NCBI RefSeq assembly: GCF_016808335.1
Contig: NC_053142.1
Coordinates: 896,001 to 960,000, forward strand
DNA: 64,000 nt
Source of the DNA: Panicum virgatum
Lineage: Eukaryota > Streptophyta > Magnoliopsida > Poales > Poaceae
Direction of reading: 5' to 3'
Shown here: one piece after another, positions 52,725 to 62,824 of the stretch
Layout: each line of letters begins with the position of its first letter
Position numbering within the stretch: position 1 is the first letter of the stretch
Notes under the pieces: model-generated
Seen by the model: the letters and a program-made list of their open reading frames with translations, nothing else
Told to the model about the DNA's origin: nothing
Databases searched by the model: none
Made by a program: the position numbers and the translations under genes

Positions 52725-53480
52725 CTATTTCTCCTCCAGGTTTTCCGCGATGCGGGTGGTCCTGGAGGAGTCCGCTCCGATCTGCACGGTCTTCACGGGA
52801 ACATTGTCCGGGTCGGACGGTTGAACCTTATGTGCTCTGGCAGGCACCTTGGCTCGCGAGGTGGATGGGTCCTCCTCGGAACGTGCAGCCTTCGTCGCCA
52901 GAGCATGTAGTTTCTCAACTGCAGCGATGGCAGCGGTGCGGTCACCCCGCACGGTGAGGACACCGGTAGGGGAAGGCATCTTCAGGACCAAATACCCGTA
53001 ATGGGCAATGGCCATGAAGCGGTAGAGAGCCGGCCTGCCAATGATGGCATTGAACGGGAGGTTCACCTCCGCAACATTGAACTGGACGCTCTCTGTGCAG
53101 AAGTTCTCCTTGGTCCCGAACATGACCGGCAGAGTGATGCTCCCCAGAGGGAACACCGGATGTGGGCCCACTCCGGAGAATGGGCGAGAGGGAGCCAGCT
53201 TGGACTCCGGGATCTACAGCTGCTTGAACGCTGCATAGCTTATGACATTGAGGCCAGCCCCACCGTCAATCAGCACGTGATAGAGCCTGATGTTGGCTAT
53301 GACAGGGGCGGTGACTAGAGGTAGTACACCAGCCCCGGCCATGTTCTCCGGGTAGTCAGATGGCCCGAAGGAGATGGTGGTGTTCCTCCACCTGTGGTGC
53401 GGCGCCGCCTTCGGGACCCCCGGCTTCGCCGAAAGGACCTCTCGGCGAAGGGTCTTCACATCCCGCTGGGAGACAAGCTC
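52725..53480 (-). pseudogene. Tat pol: protease region
   Basis: The aspartic protease motif YHVLIDGGAGLNVIS is at about 53267-53232, followed by LPFNAIIGRPAL, the second conserved protease block. Stops at TAG 53214-53216 and TAG 52725-52727 lie in the same frame as gag and RT. The active-site variant DGGA in place of DSGS or DTGA is common in Tat elements. Confidence 0.8.
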
Positions 53481-55143
53481 CTAGCTTCTGCCATACATTA
53501 CGTACAGCTTCTTGCGGTGCTCCTCGTTGTTAGAGTCGGAGTTGTCGTGGCTGTAAACGCCCTTCAGCTCCCGAGTGGGGGATTGGTACCCCAGCTCCTT
53601 CTCCCCAGCAGCGGCCTCACTGTCGGAGGCTTTGTCCTTGCCAGACCGCTGGCGAGGAGGGGGTGAGCCGTCCTTGGAGGCCTGCTCACGCCACCCACTG
53701 ACCCGCTTCATGAGTTTCTGGATCTCGCGGCAGTCAGTGGCGCTGTGGCGAGCAGTGGGATCAACTGGGCATGAACCTCCATTGCTAGCTTGCGGGCGCG
53801 GATGCTTGCCATGCGCATTCTGGCCCCTAGCCGATGCTGTACCAGCTGGTGTCGCTGCTGCAGCGACCGGACTGCCAACTTGTGGCTCCCCGCGACCCCG
53901 ATTCTTGTTCTTCTTTTTCTTGCCACCGCCCTGGACTGTAGCTCCGGAGCCACCAGCCTTGGCATCTCCGTCTTGGGGAGCTGAGTGCCATGCGCGGCCC
54001 TCAGCGGCCCTGGCACGCTTGTCAGCCAGGGAGAAAAGTGTGGTAATACTTTCCACCTCGTGCGTCGCCAGTTTCTCGAGCATCTTCTCATCACGTACCC
54101 CCTGACGGAAAGCAGTAATGATAGATGCGTCAGAGATACGAGGAATGGTACCCCGTACCTTGGTGAAGCGCAAGATGAATGCCTGGAGCGTCTCTCCAGG
54201 TTTCTGCGTCACGGCGTGGAGGTGAGCCTCCACACCATACTGCTGGTACGCACTGGCGAAGTTCGCAGTGAACCTCGCACAGAGCTCCTCCCAGGACTGA
54301 ATCGTCCCAGGAGTGAGGTTCATGAGCCAAGTCCGGGCTGGTCCAGTCAAGGCTACATGAAAGTAGCTCGCCATGACAGCGTCGTTGCCACCAGATGCTG
54401 TGATGGCGGTCACGTACACCTGTAGGAATTCCGACGGATTTGTGGTACCGTCGTACTTCTCCGGCAGGTACGGGCGGAACTTGGACGGCCATGCCACAGC
54501 ACGGAGGTGATCTGCCAGCGCAGCGCAACCCACCCCAGCCACCAGGATGCCCGCCTGTATCCGGGCGTTTCCCGGAGGCTTGGGTGCCGCTGCATCCAAG
54601 TCGGCGTTGAGGTTGCGGCCCTCGATGTTGTGGCGGCGTTCTCGCGCCCTTTCGACGGAGATGCGGGTGTCCTCACCCGCGCGCCTGCGGTTGAGCTCCG
54701 CCCGCAGGTCTTCTGTTCGCGTACCCCTCACCGTGGGGGAGCGCACGGACGCCGACACACCGCCCTGGCACTGGTGGTAGGGTACCACCGCATTGCCAGG
54801 CAGAGGTCGTTGCCCAGTCCTTGCAGAACTGGGGGAGGCCTGAGCCAGATGGAGGAGATGGTCGACGTCGTCTCGCCACTGCCTCAGGCGTCTGGCGAGG
54901 CAGCAGCAGCCGGAGCACGGGCGTCCGCCGCTCACAGCTTGTGAGGGGGCCCTTGACGGGCGCCCTGACTCTAGCAGACGTGAGGCGCGCACCGCTGTCG
55001 ACGGTGGCTGCTCCACGGGCACAGTTACCCCCTGGAGTAGTAAGGCGAGAGGCGCTTGGCGCGGATGACGCCACACCCTCCGTCATCTCCACGTCATCAT
55101 CGTGGTGGGAGTGCTCAACCACCCGAACCATGGAGATGAGCAA
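53481..55143 (-). pseudogene. Tat gag
   Basis: The open frame 55076-53481 includes the retrotransposon gag core (KFRPYLPEKYDGTTNPSEFL ... WLMNLTPGTIQSWEELCARF ... RGTIPRISDASIITAFRQGV). It continues with a basic Lys/Gly-rich segment and a degenerate zinc-knuckle-like C-x-H-x-C near CPVDPTARHSATDC. A better start (MLISMVRVVEHSHH) lies at 55143 in another frame, so a frameshift near the N-terminus is likely. TAG 53481-53483 separates gag from protease in frame; it may be a Gln codon change and not a programmed stop. Confidence 0.85.
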
Positions 55144-55170
55144 GAGATGAGCTAAAACTAGCTAAAGCTG

Positions 55171-55188
55171 CCCCTACCTGGCGCGCCA
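55171..55188 (-). other. Tat primer-binding site region
   Basis: On the minus strand the LTR end CACCACGACA is followed by TTTGGCGCGCCAGGTAGGGG. TGGCGCGCCAGGTAGGGG is the PBS type seen in grass Tat elements. I do not assign the tRNA. Confidence 0.7.
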
Positions 55189-55190
55189 AA

Positions 55191-56256
55191 TGTCGTGGTG
55201 TGCAAACCCACAGCCGGGTGGCATAGTGCACCCGCTTAAACCCAGATGGTGAGTACTCGGGGGTAGCTAGGATTAGTCCAATCTAGGTGCAAGGACACGA
55301 TGAACACAACAGGTTTAGAGTGATTTGGGCCGCCGGAGCGTAATACCCTACGTCCACTGTGTGTTGTATTGCTTGTGCTCTCAAGAGGTTGAGAACGGGA
55401 TTGTTCGGAGTGAATCCGAGCTTGTGTTGTGTCTGGCTTTCCTTGGCCTTAGAGAGTGTCGAGAGAGTCTGGAGTGTGCAGCGAGCGCCTCCCTTTTATA
55501 TCTCAAAGGAGACGCGTACATGACTGTTGAGTCCCCGACAGGTGAACCCAATGATGTTGTATTTAATACGAATGGCCTAGCGCTATTATGGTGCTACGCC
55601 TGGAAAATATCTTATTCCGGGATTTCCTGTCTTGCCCGTGGAAATCTTCCGTCCGGCATAGCCATGCCCTGTCTTGTCGAAATGGCGCCAGGACGTAGCT
55701 TGCCGTAGCTTGTCGCGTAGCTGAACGGACCGTGTAGCTTGCGGCGTAGGCGTTATAATGAAAGGGTGCCGTGCCGTCGTATCCATTTAATGTGACAGAC
55801 GGGCTCTGCGCGGATACGGCGCATGTGGCTGCACTGTTTACCTCGGTAATATGCGGTCTACAGTGAGGCCAGACAAAAACTGCCCCGCGCGCCGCGGCGG
55901 CAGAACACGCCTCAACTACTCGCATTGAATGTGGTGGGTGGGCGAGTCTTCCAGCGGAAGACTCGCGCCCGCGCCAGCGCCTGCGGGACATGTGGCGCAC
56001 CCGGACCCGCCCCGGTGGTATATTGGTTCTATGCGCGTGGGAGGTCCGGACGGACGCGGGGAGGTCCCGGACCCATATGGGGGTCCGAGCCCTCGGCTGT
56101 TGGCGCGGAGCTTCCCTTCCTCAGGGACACGTGGTGAGGTAAGAGCCGTACTCCTGGGGCCCGGCTGCTCCGCCCTTTAGGGCGTAGTTATGGATGACTA
56201 CGCGAGTCCTGTCTTGCTGTAGTAGGAGTGAGTATCTCTACTACAAGGTACTAACA
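55191..56256 (-). repeat. Tat 5' LTR (right), 1066 bp
   Basis: Partner of 43083-44215. The TATA box on the minus strand is at about 55494-55501 (GATATAAAAGGGAGG). It carries a deletion of about 66 bp, joined CACGTGG/TGAGGTAAG at 56128-56140, with TGG shared by both sides. Confidence 0.95.
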
Positions 56257-56261
56257 ATGTG

Positions 56262-56450
56262 GTTTTGCCTACTGCTTGCTTGCAGGGTGGCAACTCAAGA
56301 GCGGCATTGCTGTGCTGCTGTTCTCCCAGCCCATCGAATGCACCAGAGTATATCTACACTTCGCTTTGGAATCAGGCATGCCAGTCAATCAGTCTCACAC
56401 CTGTACTGTGCTGCCCCGTAATTCATTGCTCTCTATGATAAATACCCTTG
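56262..56450 (+). pseudogene. Kinesin motor C-terminal exon
   Basis: After acceptor TTGCAG, the exon from 56286 encodes GGNSRAALLCCCSPSPSNAPE, the conserved end of the kinesin motor (GGNSRT..LCCCSPS..N). A 2-bp loss after GAG (about 56346) then shifts the frame. The other frame continues SISTLRFGIR. The exon preceding it in a normal gene is missing or lies beyond the Tat insertion. Confidence 0.8.
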
Positions 56451-57430
56451 CAGGACAAAGCTCATAAAGGCTTCTCCCAATCTGATTCCTGAGGTGGTGG
56501 ATAACACTAAGAAGTCCACCATCGCGACCCATGATCAAGATGATCTGTGTGACATGATACTGAGCAAGGTCTGTAGCAACGAACCTGAGGCGATTGATTT
56601 TATTTTAGCCTGTATTTCCCGTCTGTCAGCATCTCACTCTGAAACGAACTTGTGTTCAGCTAAGGTTGAGCAGAGCTTGAGGGAGGAGGATGTGGATTTG
56701 CTGGACCGGAACTGTTCGATGATGCCCAGTTCTGTCACAGACATTGACTCGGCGTGACGGGACACTGCAAGCGAGGAGATCTCGTTTGCTGATGCAAGCC
56801 GTGGAGGAGCTCAAAGAAACCGTGGAGGAGCTCAAAGAAACCGTGGAAGAGGTAGCGTCAAAACGTCCAAATTAAACCCGTTTTCTGTCCATCCTTGCTG
56901 TTTCTCGAACCTTGAGCTTTGCCCGCCTTGTGATAATCAGGCTGCCTGCCGGGACACCAATATTCTAACTCTGACTACACGTTGCAGCTCACGGACGCGA
57001 ACGAAAAAGCTAAGAGCCCGTTTAGTTCCCAAACGTGAAAATTTTTGGGTGTCATGTCAATGTTTGACTAGATGTCGGGAGGGCTTTTCAAACACTAATT
57101 AAAAAGCTAATTTCAGAACTCACTTGAAAACCGTGAGACGAATCTTTTGAGGCATTTGACCGCATCATTAGCACATGTTAGTTATTGTAGCACTTATGGC
57201 TAATCATGTACTAATTAGGCTCAAAAGATTCGTCTCGTCGTGTACATCCAAACTGTGTAATTAATTTTATTATTTAATTACATTTAATGCTTCATACATG
57301 TGTTCAAAAGGGAGGTGGAAATTTTTGGATGAAAATTTTTGGTAACTAAACGGGCTCTAAAGTGCAGCCTCCAAGTCGCGCAGGAGATGACCGCTCAGGC
57401 CCAGCGGAGCGCCCGGAGCACTCTCTATGA
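56451..57430 (+). pseudogene. Kinesin-1-like neck and stalk exons, first copy
   Basis: Exons 56454-56568 (KLIKASPNLIPEVVDNTKKS...), 56660-56851 (KVEQSLREEDVDLLD...; VEELKETVEEL coil repeated twice) and 56988-57010 (LTDANEK), continuing after a Tourist MITE at 57361 (LQVAQEMTAQ in the intact frame). The pattern matches the plant kinesin-1 neck (SLQ.AVEEL..TVEEL..ENE.LK). The coding frame is broken: TGA after DIDSA (56755) and a shift around the MITE. The CTCAAAGAAACCGTGGAGGAG unit is duplicated in tandem (about 56810-56851). Confidence 0.7.
57014..57357. mobile_element. Tourist/PIF-Harbinger MITE in kinesin exon, TSD TAA
   Basis: TIRs GAGCCCGTTTAGTTCCCAAA and its complement (TTGGTAACTAAACGGGCTC) bound 344 bp. 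TAA repeats at 57011-57013 and 57358-57360. It is inserted within the coding exon between GAAAAAGC and GTGCAGCC. The duplicate exon at 58640-58690 shows the uninterrupted sequence. Confidence 0.9.
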
Positions 57431-58820
57431 TAAATACCCTTTCAGGACAATGCTCATAAAGGCCTCTCCCAAATTGATTCCTGAGGCAGTGGATAACACC
57501 AAGAAGCCCCCACCATGGAGACTCATGAGCAAGACGATCTGCGTGAAAGGATACTGAGCAAGGTCTGTAGCAATGAACCCGAGGCGAATGATTTTATATT
57601 TAGCCTGCATTTCCCGTTTGTCAGCATTTTACTCTGAACCAAACTTGTGTTCAGCTCAGGGTTAAAAAACCGCTCGGAACCGGACCGGTTACCGCGGTTA
57701 CCGGTCTAACCGGCCCGGCCCGGTTCCGGATCCGGGCGGTTAGAAACCGGGCCAAATTCAAATTTTAAATTTGAATTCCAAAAAATGGAAAAATCCCAAA
57801 AAAATTCTTAAAAATACTTCAAGTTGCGACGAATCTAATGTTGTCAAATTTTTTCAAATATTCGTTCATTTAGTATACTCTGCGAGCATTTGAAGTTAAA
57901 CAAAAAACATGCATACAAATACAATGTAAAAATAGTACAAAGAGGGTTGGAGGGTTCATTAAGGCTAAAACATATTATACAAACATTCATTTATTATACT
58001 TTGCCGGCATTTGAATTTAAACTAAAAAAGGAAAAAAATTTGAATTTGGTCAGTTACCGATCAAACCGACCGATTACCAGTTTACCACTCAAAACCGACC
58101 GGTTACCAGTTTTACCACTCAAACCGACCGGTAACCGGTCAAACCGGACCGGGTAAACCGGTCTAACCGGCCGGTTTAGCCGTTCGAAAACCGGTATAAC
58201 TGCGGGGTTCTGAATTCAAATTTGAGTTTGACCGGTTTTTACCGGTAACCGGTCAAAACCGAACCGGTTAGCCGGAAACCAGACGCCGACGATTCGAACG
58301 GAACGGTCGGTAAAAAAATCCCTGGTTCAGCTAAGGTGAGCCTGAAGGAGGAGGATGTGGATTTGCTGGAGGAACTTTTCGTGATGAAAGGCATCATCTT
58401 CGATCCCAGTTCCGTCGCAGACATCGACTCAGCGTGCCCGGAGCCGGGACACTGCAACCGAGGAGATCTCGTTGCTGACGCAAGCTGTGGAGGAGTTCAA
58501 ATAAACCGTGGAACAGGTAGCGCCAAAACGCCCAAACCTCCATTCTGTCCATCCTTGCTGTTCCCGAATATGAGCAAGTTGCCGGCCTTGTGATAATCAG
58601 GCTGCCTGGTGGTCCACTGATGTTCTAACTCTGACTACTTGTTGCAGCTCACGGACGAGAACGAAAAGCTGAAGCACAGCCTCCAAGTCGCGCAGGAGAT
58701 GACCGCTCAGGCGCCCAGCTTACCGCCGCCGGCGGAGCTGCCCGGAGCCGTACTCTGCTTGATCTCGTGCCGGCAATCCTCCTCCGGCCCTTTGGGTTTG
58801 TACCAGACTGACGAGTGACG
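57420..58820 (+). pseudogene. Kinesin-1-like neck and stalk exons, second copy
   Basis: A diverged direct repeat of 56436-57400, starting CTCTATGATAAATACCC. It includes MLIKASPKLIPEAVDNTKK, then (after a hAT MITE) EEDVDLLEELFVMKGIIFDPSSVADIDSA and LTDENEKLKHSLQVAQEMTAQA, ending at TGA 58815. The local duplication covers the 3' half of the gene, parallel to the duplicated motor exons at 40970 and 42454. Confidence 0.7.
57657..58324. mobile_element. hAT MITE rich in ACCGGTT repeats, TSD GTTCAGCT
   Basis: 668 bp starting CAGGGTTAAAAAACCG and ending CGGTAAAAAAATCCCTG, with perfect 8-bp TSDs GTTCAGCT at 57649-57656 and 58325-58332. Both ends are packed with ACCGGTT or CCGGTTAC words, a subterminal-repeat design. 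It inserted at an exon acceptor (GTTCAG). The first kinesin copy keeps the empty site at 56653-56660. Confidence 0.92.
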
Positions 58821-59197
58821 ACAGAGCCAATGCCCATTGTCCTGTGAAGACTGTCATACATAGATCATGGATACCATGGTGATATACAGTAGTATACTTG
58901 CAGTACAGATGCTGATTTTGCTATGTCATGTGTATCAGATATTTCTCGGGGGATCTAAATTTTTATGCTGGAAATGCCTAGGAGTAGTTATCTTTTAGTA
59001 TTTTTTAAAAAACTTTATTGTATAGAGGCTTTTTTCTGGAATGTTAATCGGATCGTCTGCTAGGCAGGATGCACACGTGTCTCATCAACGAGCCGTTCGT
59101 CTCCTCCCTGGCACGAAGCTCACAGCCCGCAGCCAGTCCCGCCTCCGGTCCTCTCCGGGTCTCCCACCTCCGCTCCTCCTCCCTATCCACCATCACC
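58821..59197. other. Non-coding sequence after the kinesin remnant
   Basis: 3' UTR-like AT-rich DNA to about 59040, then GC-rich leader-like sequence. No feature recognised. Confidence 0.4.
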
Positions 59198-59359
59198 ATG
59201 GCCACTGCCACCGCCCATCATTGCAACGCCATCCTCCAACTCCCCGGACCCCAGCACTACCGCCGACTCTCCCCGCCCTCGTCACTCGCAGAGCCGCGGG
59301 CATCGGTCTGGGTGCCGGTGCCGCCCAGTCCTCAGCCCGAGGCGCGGGCCCTCGCTTGA
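59198..59359 (+). CDS. Possible first exon or short ORF, transit-peptide-like
   Basis: ATG in good context (CATCACCATGGCC) after a C-rich leader. It encodes 53 residues, MATATAHHCNAILQLPGPQH..., Ala/Ser/Pro-rich and low in acidic residues, similar in style to a plastid transit peptide. It stops at TGA 59357. There is no downstream exon that I can identify. It may be a captured or truncated exon, or chance. Confidence 0.25.
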   Translation: MATATAHHCNAILQLPGPQHYRRLSPPSSLAEPRASVWVPVPPSPQPEARALA

Positions 59360-59818
59360 TGTCAGACTCACACGTACACATCAGACACTCAGACTACCAG
59401 CTCGTGGTTCCTGGGGTTGGAACGGCTGACGGGTGGGCCCCGCTCAACAGAGGGAAGGAGGGGACACGCGTGAAGTTGCTTCTCCACTCAGCGCCGCTGA
59501 GCAGGCCGGCCTAAGCAAAACCAAGATGGGCCTAAGCGGGCCGGAGCTGGGCTTGCGGGGAAGAGTGAAGGGAGTGACCGAGTGGGCGTCTTTTTTTTTT
59601 ATATTTAAAAAAAATAAAAATTTCAAAAATATATGTCTGTTTTGAAAATTTTCGAAAATACCCTCCTGTCGCCTCTTGGCCGGGCGACCGGGGTCCTGTC
59701 GCCCAAGCAATGGGCGACAGGACCCTAATGTAATTTTTTTTTGAATTTGCAAAGAGGTCCCTGGCCGGGGGGAGGGGACCTGTTGCCCCCCCCCACGGGC
59801 GACGGGGGTCTCCCACAC

Positions 59819-59826
59819 TATATAAG
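59819..59826 (+). promoter_or_regulatory. TATA box for the GRF-type gene
   Basis: TATATAAG in ACACTATATAAGCCCTAG, 420 bp before the ATG at 60247. The leader probably contains an intron (GTAACTTCC at about 59950). The region 59580-59815 just upstream is a low-GC block alternating with GGGCGACAGG repeats. Confidence 0.5.
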
Positions 59827-60246
59827 CCCTAGCCTCCATTCCCTTATCATTTGAGCCCAAAAATTGCACCAAAAAATTCAGGAAAAAAGATAGGGGTGAG
59901 GAGAAGAAAAGTGACAAAGCTCTGCCGAATTCCGCACTTGTGATCTACCGGTAACTTCCGTATGAATCCGTTGATATTATGTAACAATTTAATTTAATTA
60001 GCGGATTAACTGAATTAGATTTGGTGCTTATGAACACTCGTTTAGTATTACAATTTCAGTACTATTACAGACTTGTTTTTAAATTTATTATGAATTAGAA
60101 TAGAATTATGACAGTACCTTATTGATATTGCATCATAAGGCAATAGAATTATGACAGTACCTATATTTTCACGCATCGATTTGGTATACGATAGGTGCAT
60201 TATTGAAATCATTGTTCGTCATTTGACGCACCACACTATAGCGCCA

Positions 60247-60834
60247 ATGTCTTCGTCAGGATCAACCTATATTTCGTGGAGCAAGTGTGAAGCCACCGTA
60301 CCCGAAGGAATTGATGTGCCAATGTGCTTCTACGGTTCGTTATGCAAGTTCATGCAATCTGAGGTTTTAGGAGATGACTACGGCATGATGTTCTTTATGT
60401 GTGAGAACTACGAATATGATCCACCTAAGCGATACGGCAAAGATCGGGCCAAGGTAGCAGGACAACATACGCTATTTTTCTTTGTGACCTAACATTGAGT
60501 TATGATTCCAACTTTTGTTGGACAAAGTCTCCTCCGCCTCTTTGTGATTTTATGCAGTGGTTCGACACCATGCAGTCACAGTAGGCAAATGACTTTGTGG
60601 AACAACAAGCAAGGTGGGCTGCAGAACGTTGGCGCCGAATGAAGTACGAGGAACAGCAAGAGGAGAACCACAAGAAAGAGCAAGAAGAGATCTGCAAGAG
60701 GATGGAGGAGGTGGATCGTAAGGCGGCGGGAACGTGAAGCTGACAGGGAGAGAAAGCGAGAGAGGGCACGCCGTGCGAAGGAAGCCGGGCCCGAAGCAAT
60801 TAGGAAGGGCAAATATTCTCGGTGCACTCAGTAG
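60247..60834 (+). pseudogene. GRF zinc-finger-type transposon-associated gene
   Basis: Exon 1 60247-60453 encodes 69 residues: MSSSGSTYISWSKC..., then CFYGSLCKFM...LGDDYGMMFFMCENYEYDPP, the GRF-type zinc-binding pattern (C..C...C...FF.C). One usual Cys (CFCG) reads Tyr. The donor is GTAGCA and the acceptor ACAAAG at 60527. Exon 2 starts SPPPLCDFMQWFDT and has TAG at 60582-60584. It then continues FVEQQARWAAERWRRMKYEEQQEE into an Arg/Glu-rich coiled tail. A 1-bp shift near 60720 moves the tail to the frame ending TAG 60832. Such genes are common inside grass DNA transposons. Confidence 0.7.
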
Positions 60835-61319
60835 AGTAGTATCATGTAATCCCGGCATTTTACATTCCATAAGGCATGGTAGATTTAGATGCAACAAGAA
60901 ATTAACTTGTCGCGTGCACATGACACTGCAATTAGTTGTTTATGTTTTTCAGTTGAGAGCTTGACTCTGTGTGTTGTAACTTTTACCATTAATTTGCAGT
61001 TGTAGCCGGGAATCTATGAAATCTTTGAACTTGTCCTTAATATTTTCGGAGCTTTTCATGTCACTAGAATACTAAAAAGCACACATTTAATTAATATAAA
61101 GATAAGAAATAAGAACTAAGAAATGCATTACATAATGTGAACCATCAAGTTTACATCATAATATAATGGTAATGAAACACAAATCACACATACAGTGGCA
61201 TGGCAGAACCCGTTGCAAACTACGGTAAATAGATTCTAGACTAACCTAACATGCCTTAGGTAATTTAAAAAAACACAATAAATACAACGATACAGCATGT
61301 CACTAGCACTTGGGTAGTC
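60835..61319. other. AT-rich spacer between convergent GRF-type genes
   Basis: 3' UTR-like sequence of both genes; no further feature seen. Confidence 0.4.
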
Positions 61320-62010
61320 CTAGTAGCCGTACCCCCACGTAGCGAACTGCGTTGAGCCTTCTTCGCAGTATCCACCCATTACAGGTGGTGCAGGCGGTGG
61401 TGCCGGAGGCGCAGGGCCCTTCTTCTTGTGACAAGGCCAGTTGCAGTAAGGAATAGTGCATGGTTCATCCTGTGAACCGGCAGCATTGCTGGTATCATCA
61501 TCTTCCCTCGCTCATTTCCTCATAATGGTTCACCTTGCATTCCAGATCAAAGATCTTTATCTGGAGGTACTCGATGAACTCCTGAACTGAATCAATTGGT
61601 GCAGGATCGACCCACCTAGTAAAACCACAGTTTTCTGGAGCATCGGAAGACTGCAAAACAAATTTCATGTAAGGTGTCTCATTGAAGATAAAGAAATGAA
61701 ACAACCGAGAATTACCCATGCGTGTGGACATTTAAAGAAACGCCGACCGCCATCCATCCGTCGGTGCACATCTGCACTAAGTAGTCCTCACCATGTCTGC
61801 ATTTTGGCCACGGTTCTCTACGGTTATCGTATTGTCGAAGAGGAGTTTCATTGGTAAATTCACTCTTGTGTTGTGGCGGAAACTCAAACACTGATTCCGG
61901 AAAGAAATCAGGTCCAAGAGGCCCCTCCCATATTATGGGGTCTCCCTTTCTCCCCCTTTTCCTTTCCGAAAACCGTAGTAATTCTTCCCGCTAGACCCAC
62001 CTCCAAACAT
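61320..62010 (-). pseudogene. Second GRF zinc-finger-type gene, convergent
   Basis: ATG 62010, exon 1 to 61716, intron 61651-61715 (65 bp, GTAATT...TTGCAG), exon 2 61650-61320. Exon 1 carries GPDFFPESVFEFPPQ and EPWPKCRHGEDYLVQMCTDGW. A 1-bp loss follows, after which RRFFKCPHAW reads in another frame. Exon 2 carries SSDAPENCGFTRWVDPAPID and EFIEYLQIKIFDLE. A 1-bp shift near 61500 leads to the tail DEPCTIPYCNWPCHKKKGP ... TWGYGY and TAG 61320. The Cys/His pattern (C.HGE...C...RFF.CP) is the GRF type. Another frame change is likely near the N-terminus. Confidence 0.65.
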
Positions 62011-62068
62011 TGGGTATATAATGAGTTTTGGTGTTTGAGTGCTGCTGGGAGTTCACAAACTTCGGGGT

Positions 62069-62075
62069 ATTTATA
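62069..62075 (-). promoter_or_regulatory. TATA box for the second GRF-type gene
   Basis: TATAAAT on the minus strand (GCCTATAAATACC), about 60 bp upstream of the ATG at 62010. The spacing suits a short leader. Confidence 0.55.
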
Positions 62076-62824
62076 GGCGCACACAGGTCTGATACCCGGA
62101 GTGTGGAGTGTAAATGCACCTGAAAAAGCCTACATGACAACACAGTGAAGAGGCTAGCTGACCTAACACTGAAAAGGCTAGATTCGATTCTCAAACTGAC
62201 TACTCGATGCATCTCTGTGCATGTAGAGCATCTAAGTGCATGCAGACTCGCAGCACTGCATTGTTGCCGCTCGGTCGATCGCGCCTAGATGCCGCCTTCC
62301 CCACTACACGCCACAGACCTTCGCTGTAGAATGATAGGTCCGTCGTCCTCGCCAGAGAGACTGTTTTGAAGGTGAGCTGGTGTGCTTGCCGTTGTCACAT
62401 CTTTTGTCACGTATGTCTGGGCAAACAATGCGACATGTGGGAAACCCGTGATCGCCATGGTGAGCAGTGGCAACTTGTGATCTCGTACTCGCAGCTAGAT
62501 ACACTATGGTCTCTATTTTGAGCTATTCGAGCGTGTCACGAAGTTTACACTGTATGCAGTAGTCGTCATCATCGTCGGCGGGATCTCGGTCGCTAACTCC
62601 TACCGTACCTAACTTGTCCTTCATTAAATCACGGAAAATTTTTGCAAGAACTTCCCTTATTTCACGAGCATTATGGAACCCACAAAAATAACAAGTTCAC
62701 ATCAATAGTATCTATAGAAACAAATGACAAGTAAACTACCACAATCATAAACATCGGATACAAATAAGCGGTCCACAGCTATCTCATTACAAATAAACAT
62801 CAGAGATATAAACATCGGATATAT
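62076..62824. other. No recognised feature
   Basis: Mixed-composition DNA with only short open frames. It lies between the GRF-type gene and the next minus-strand exons and may be interior of a larger transposon. Confidence 0.4.

Larger units (their letters stand above)
43083..56256 (-). mobile_element. Full-length Tat-lineage Ty3/gypsy retrotransposon, 13.2 kb
   Basis: LTRs at 43083-44215 and 55191-56256 both begin TGTC on the plus strand and end TACTGACA or TACTAACA. Perfect 5-bp target duplications ATGTG lie at 43078-43082 and 56257-56261. On the minus strand the order is 5' LTR, PBS, gag, protease, RT, RNase H, archaeal-type RNase H, integrase, a long spacer with an antisense ORF, and the 3' LTR. 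This is the Tat (RIRE2/Grande-like) arrangement. Every domain is recognisable, but the coding frame has about ten stops and at least one frameshift, so it is non-autonomous now. Confidence 0.95.

Noticed and set aside
53481..53483. Gag-pol boundary TAG as a programmed readthrough stop
   Set aside because: Four further TAG stops occur in the same frame downstream, and Gln fits at each. Decay is the simpler explanation, though readthrough cannot be excluded for this one site.
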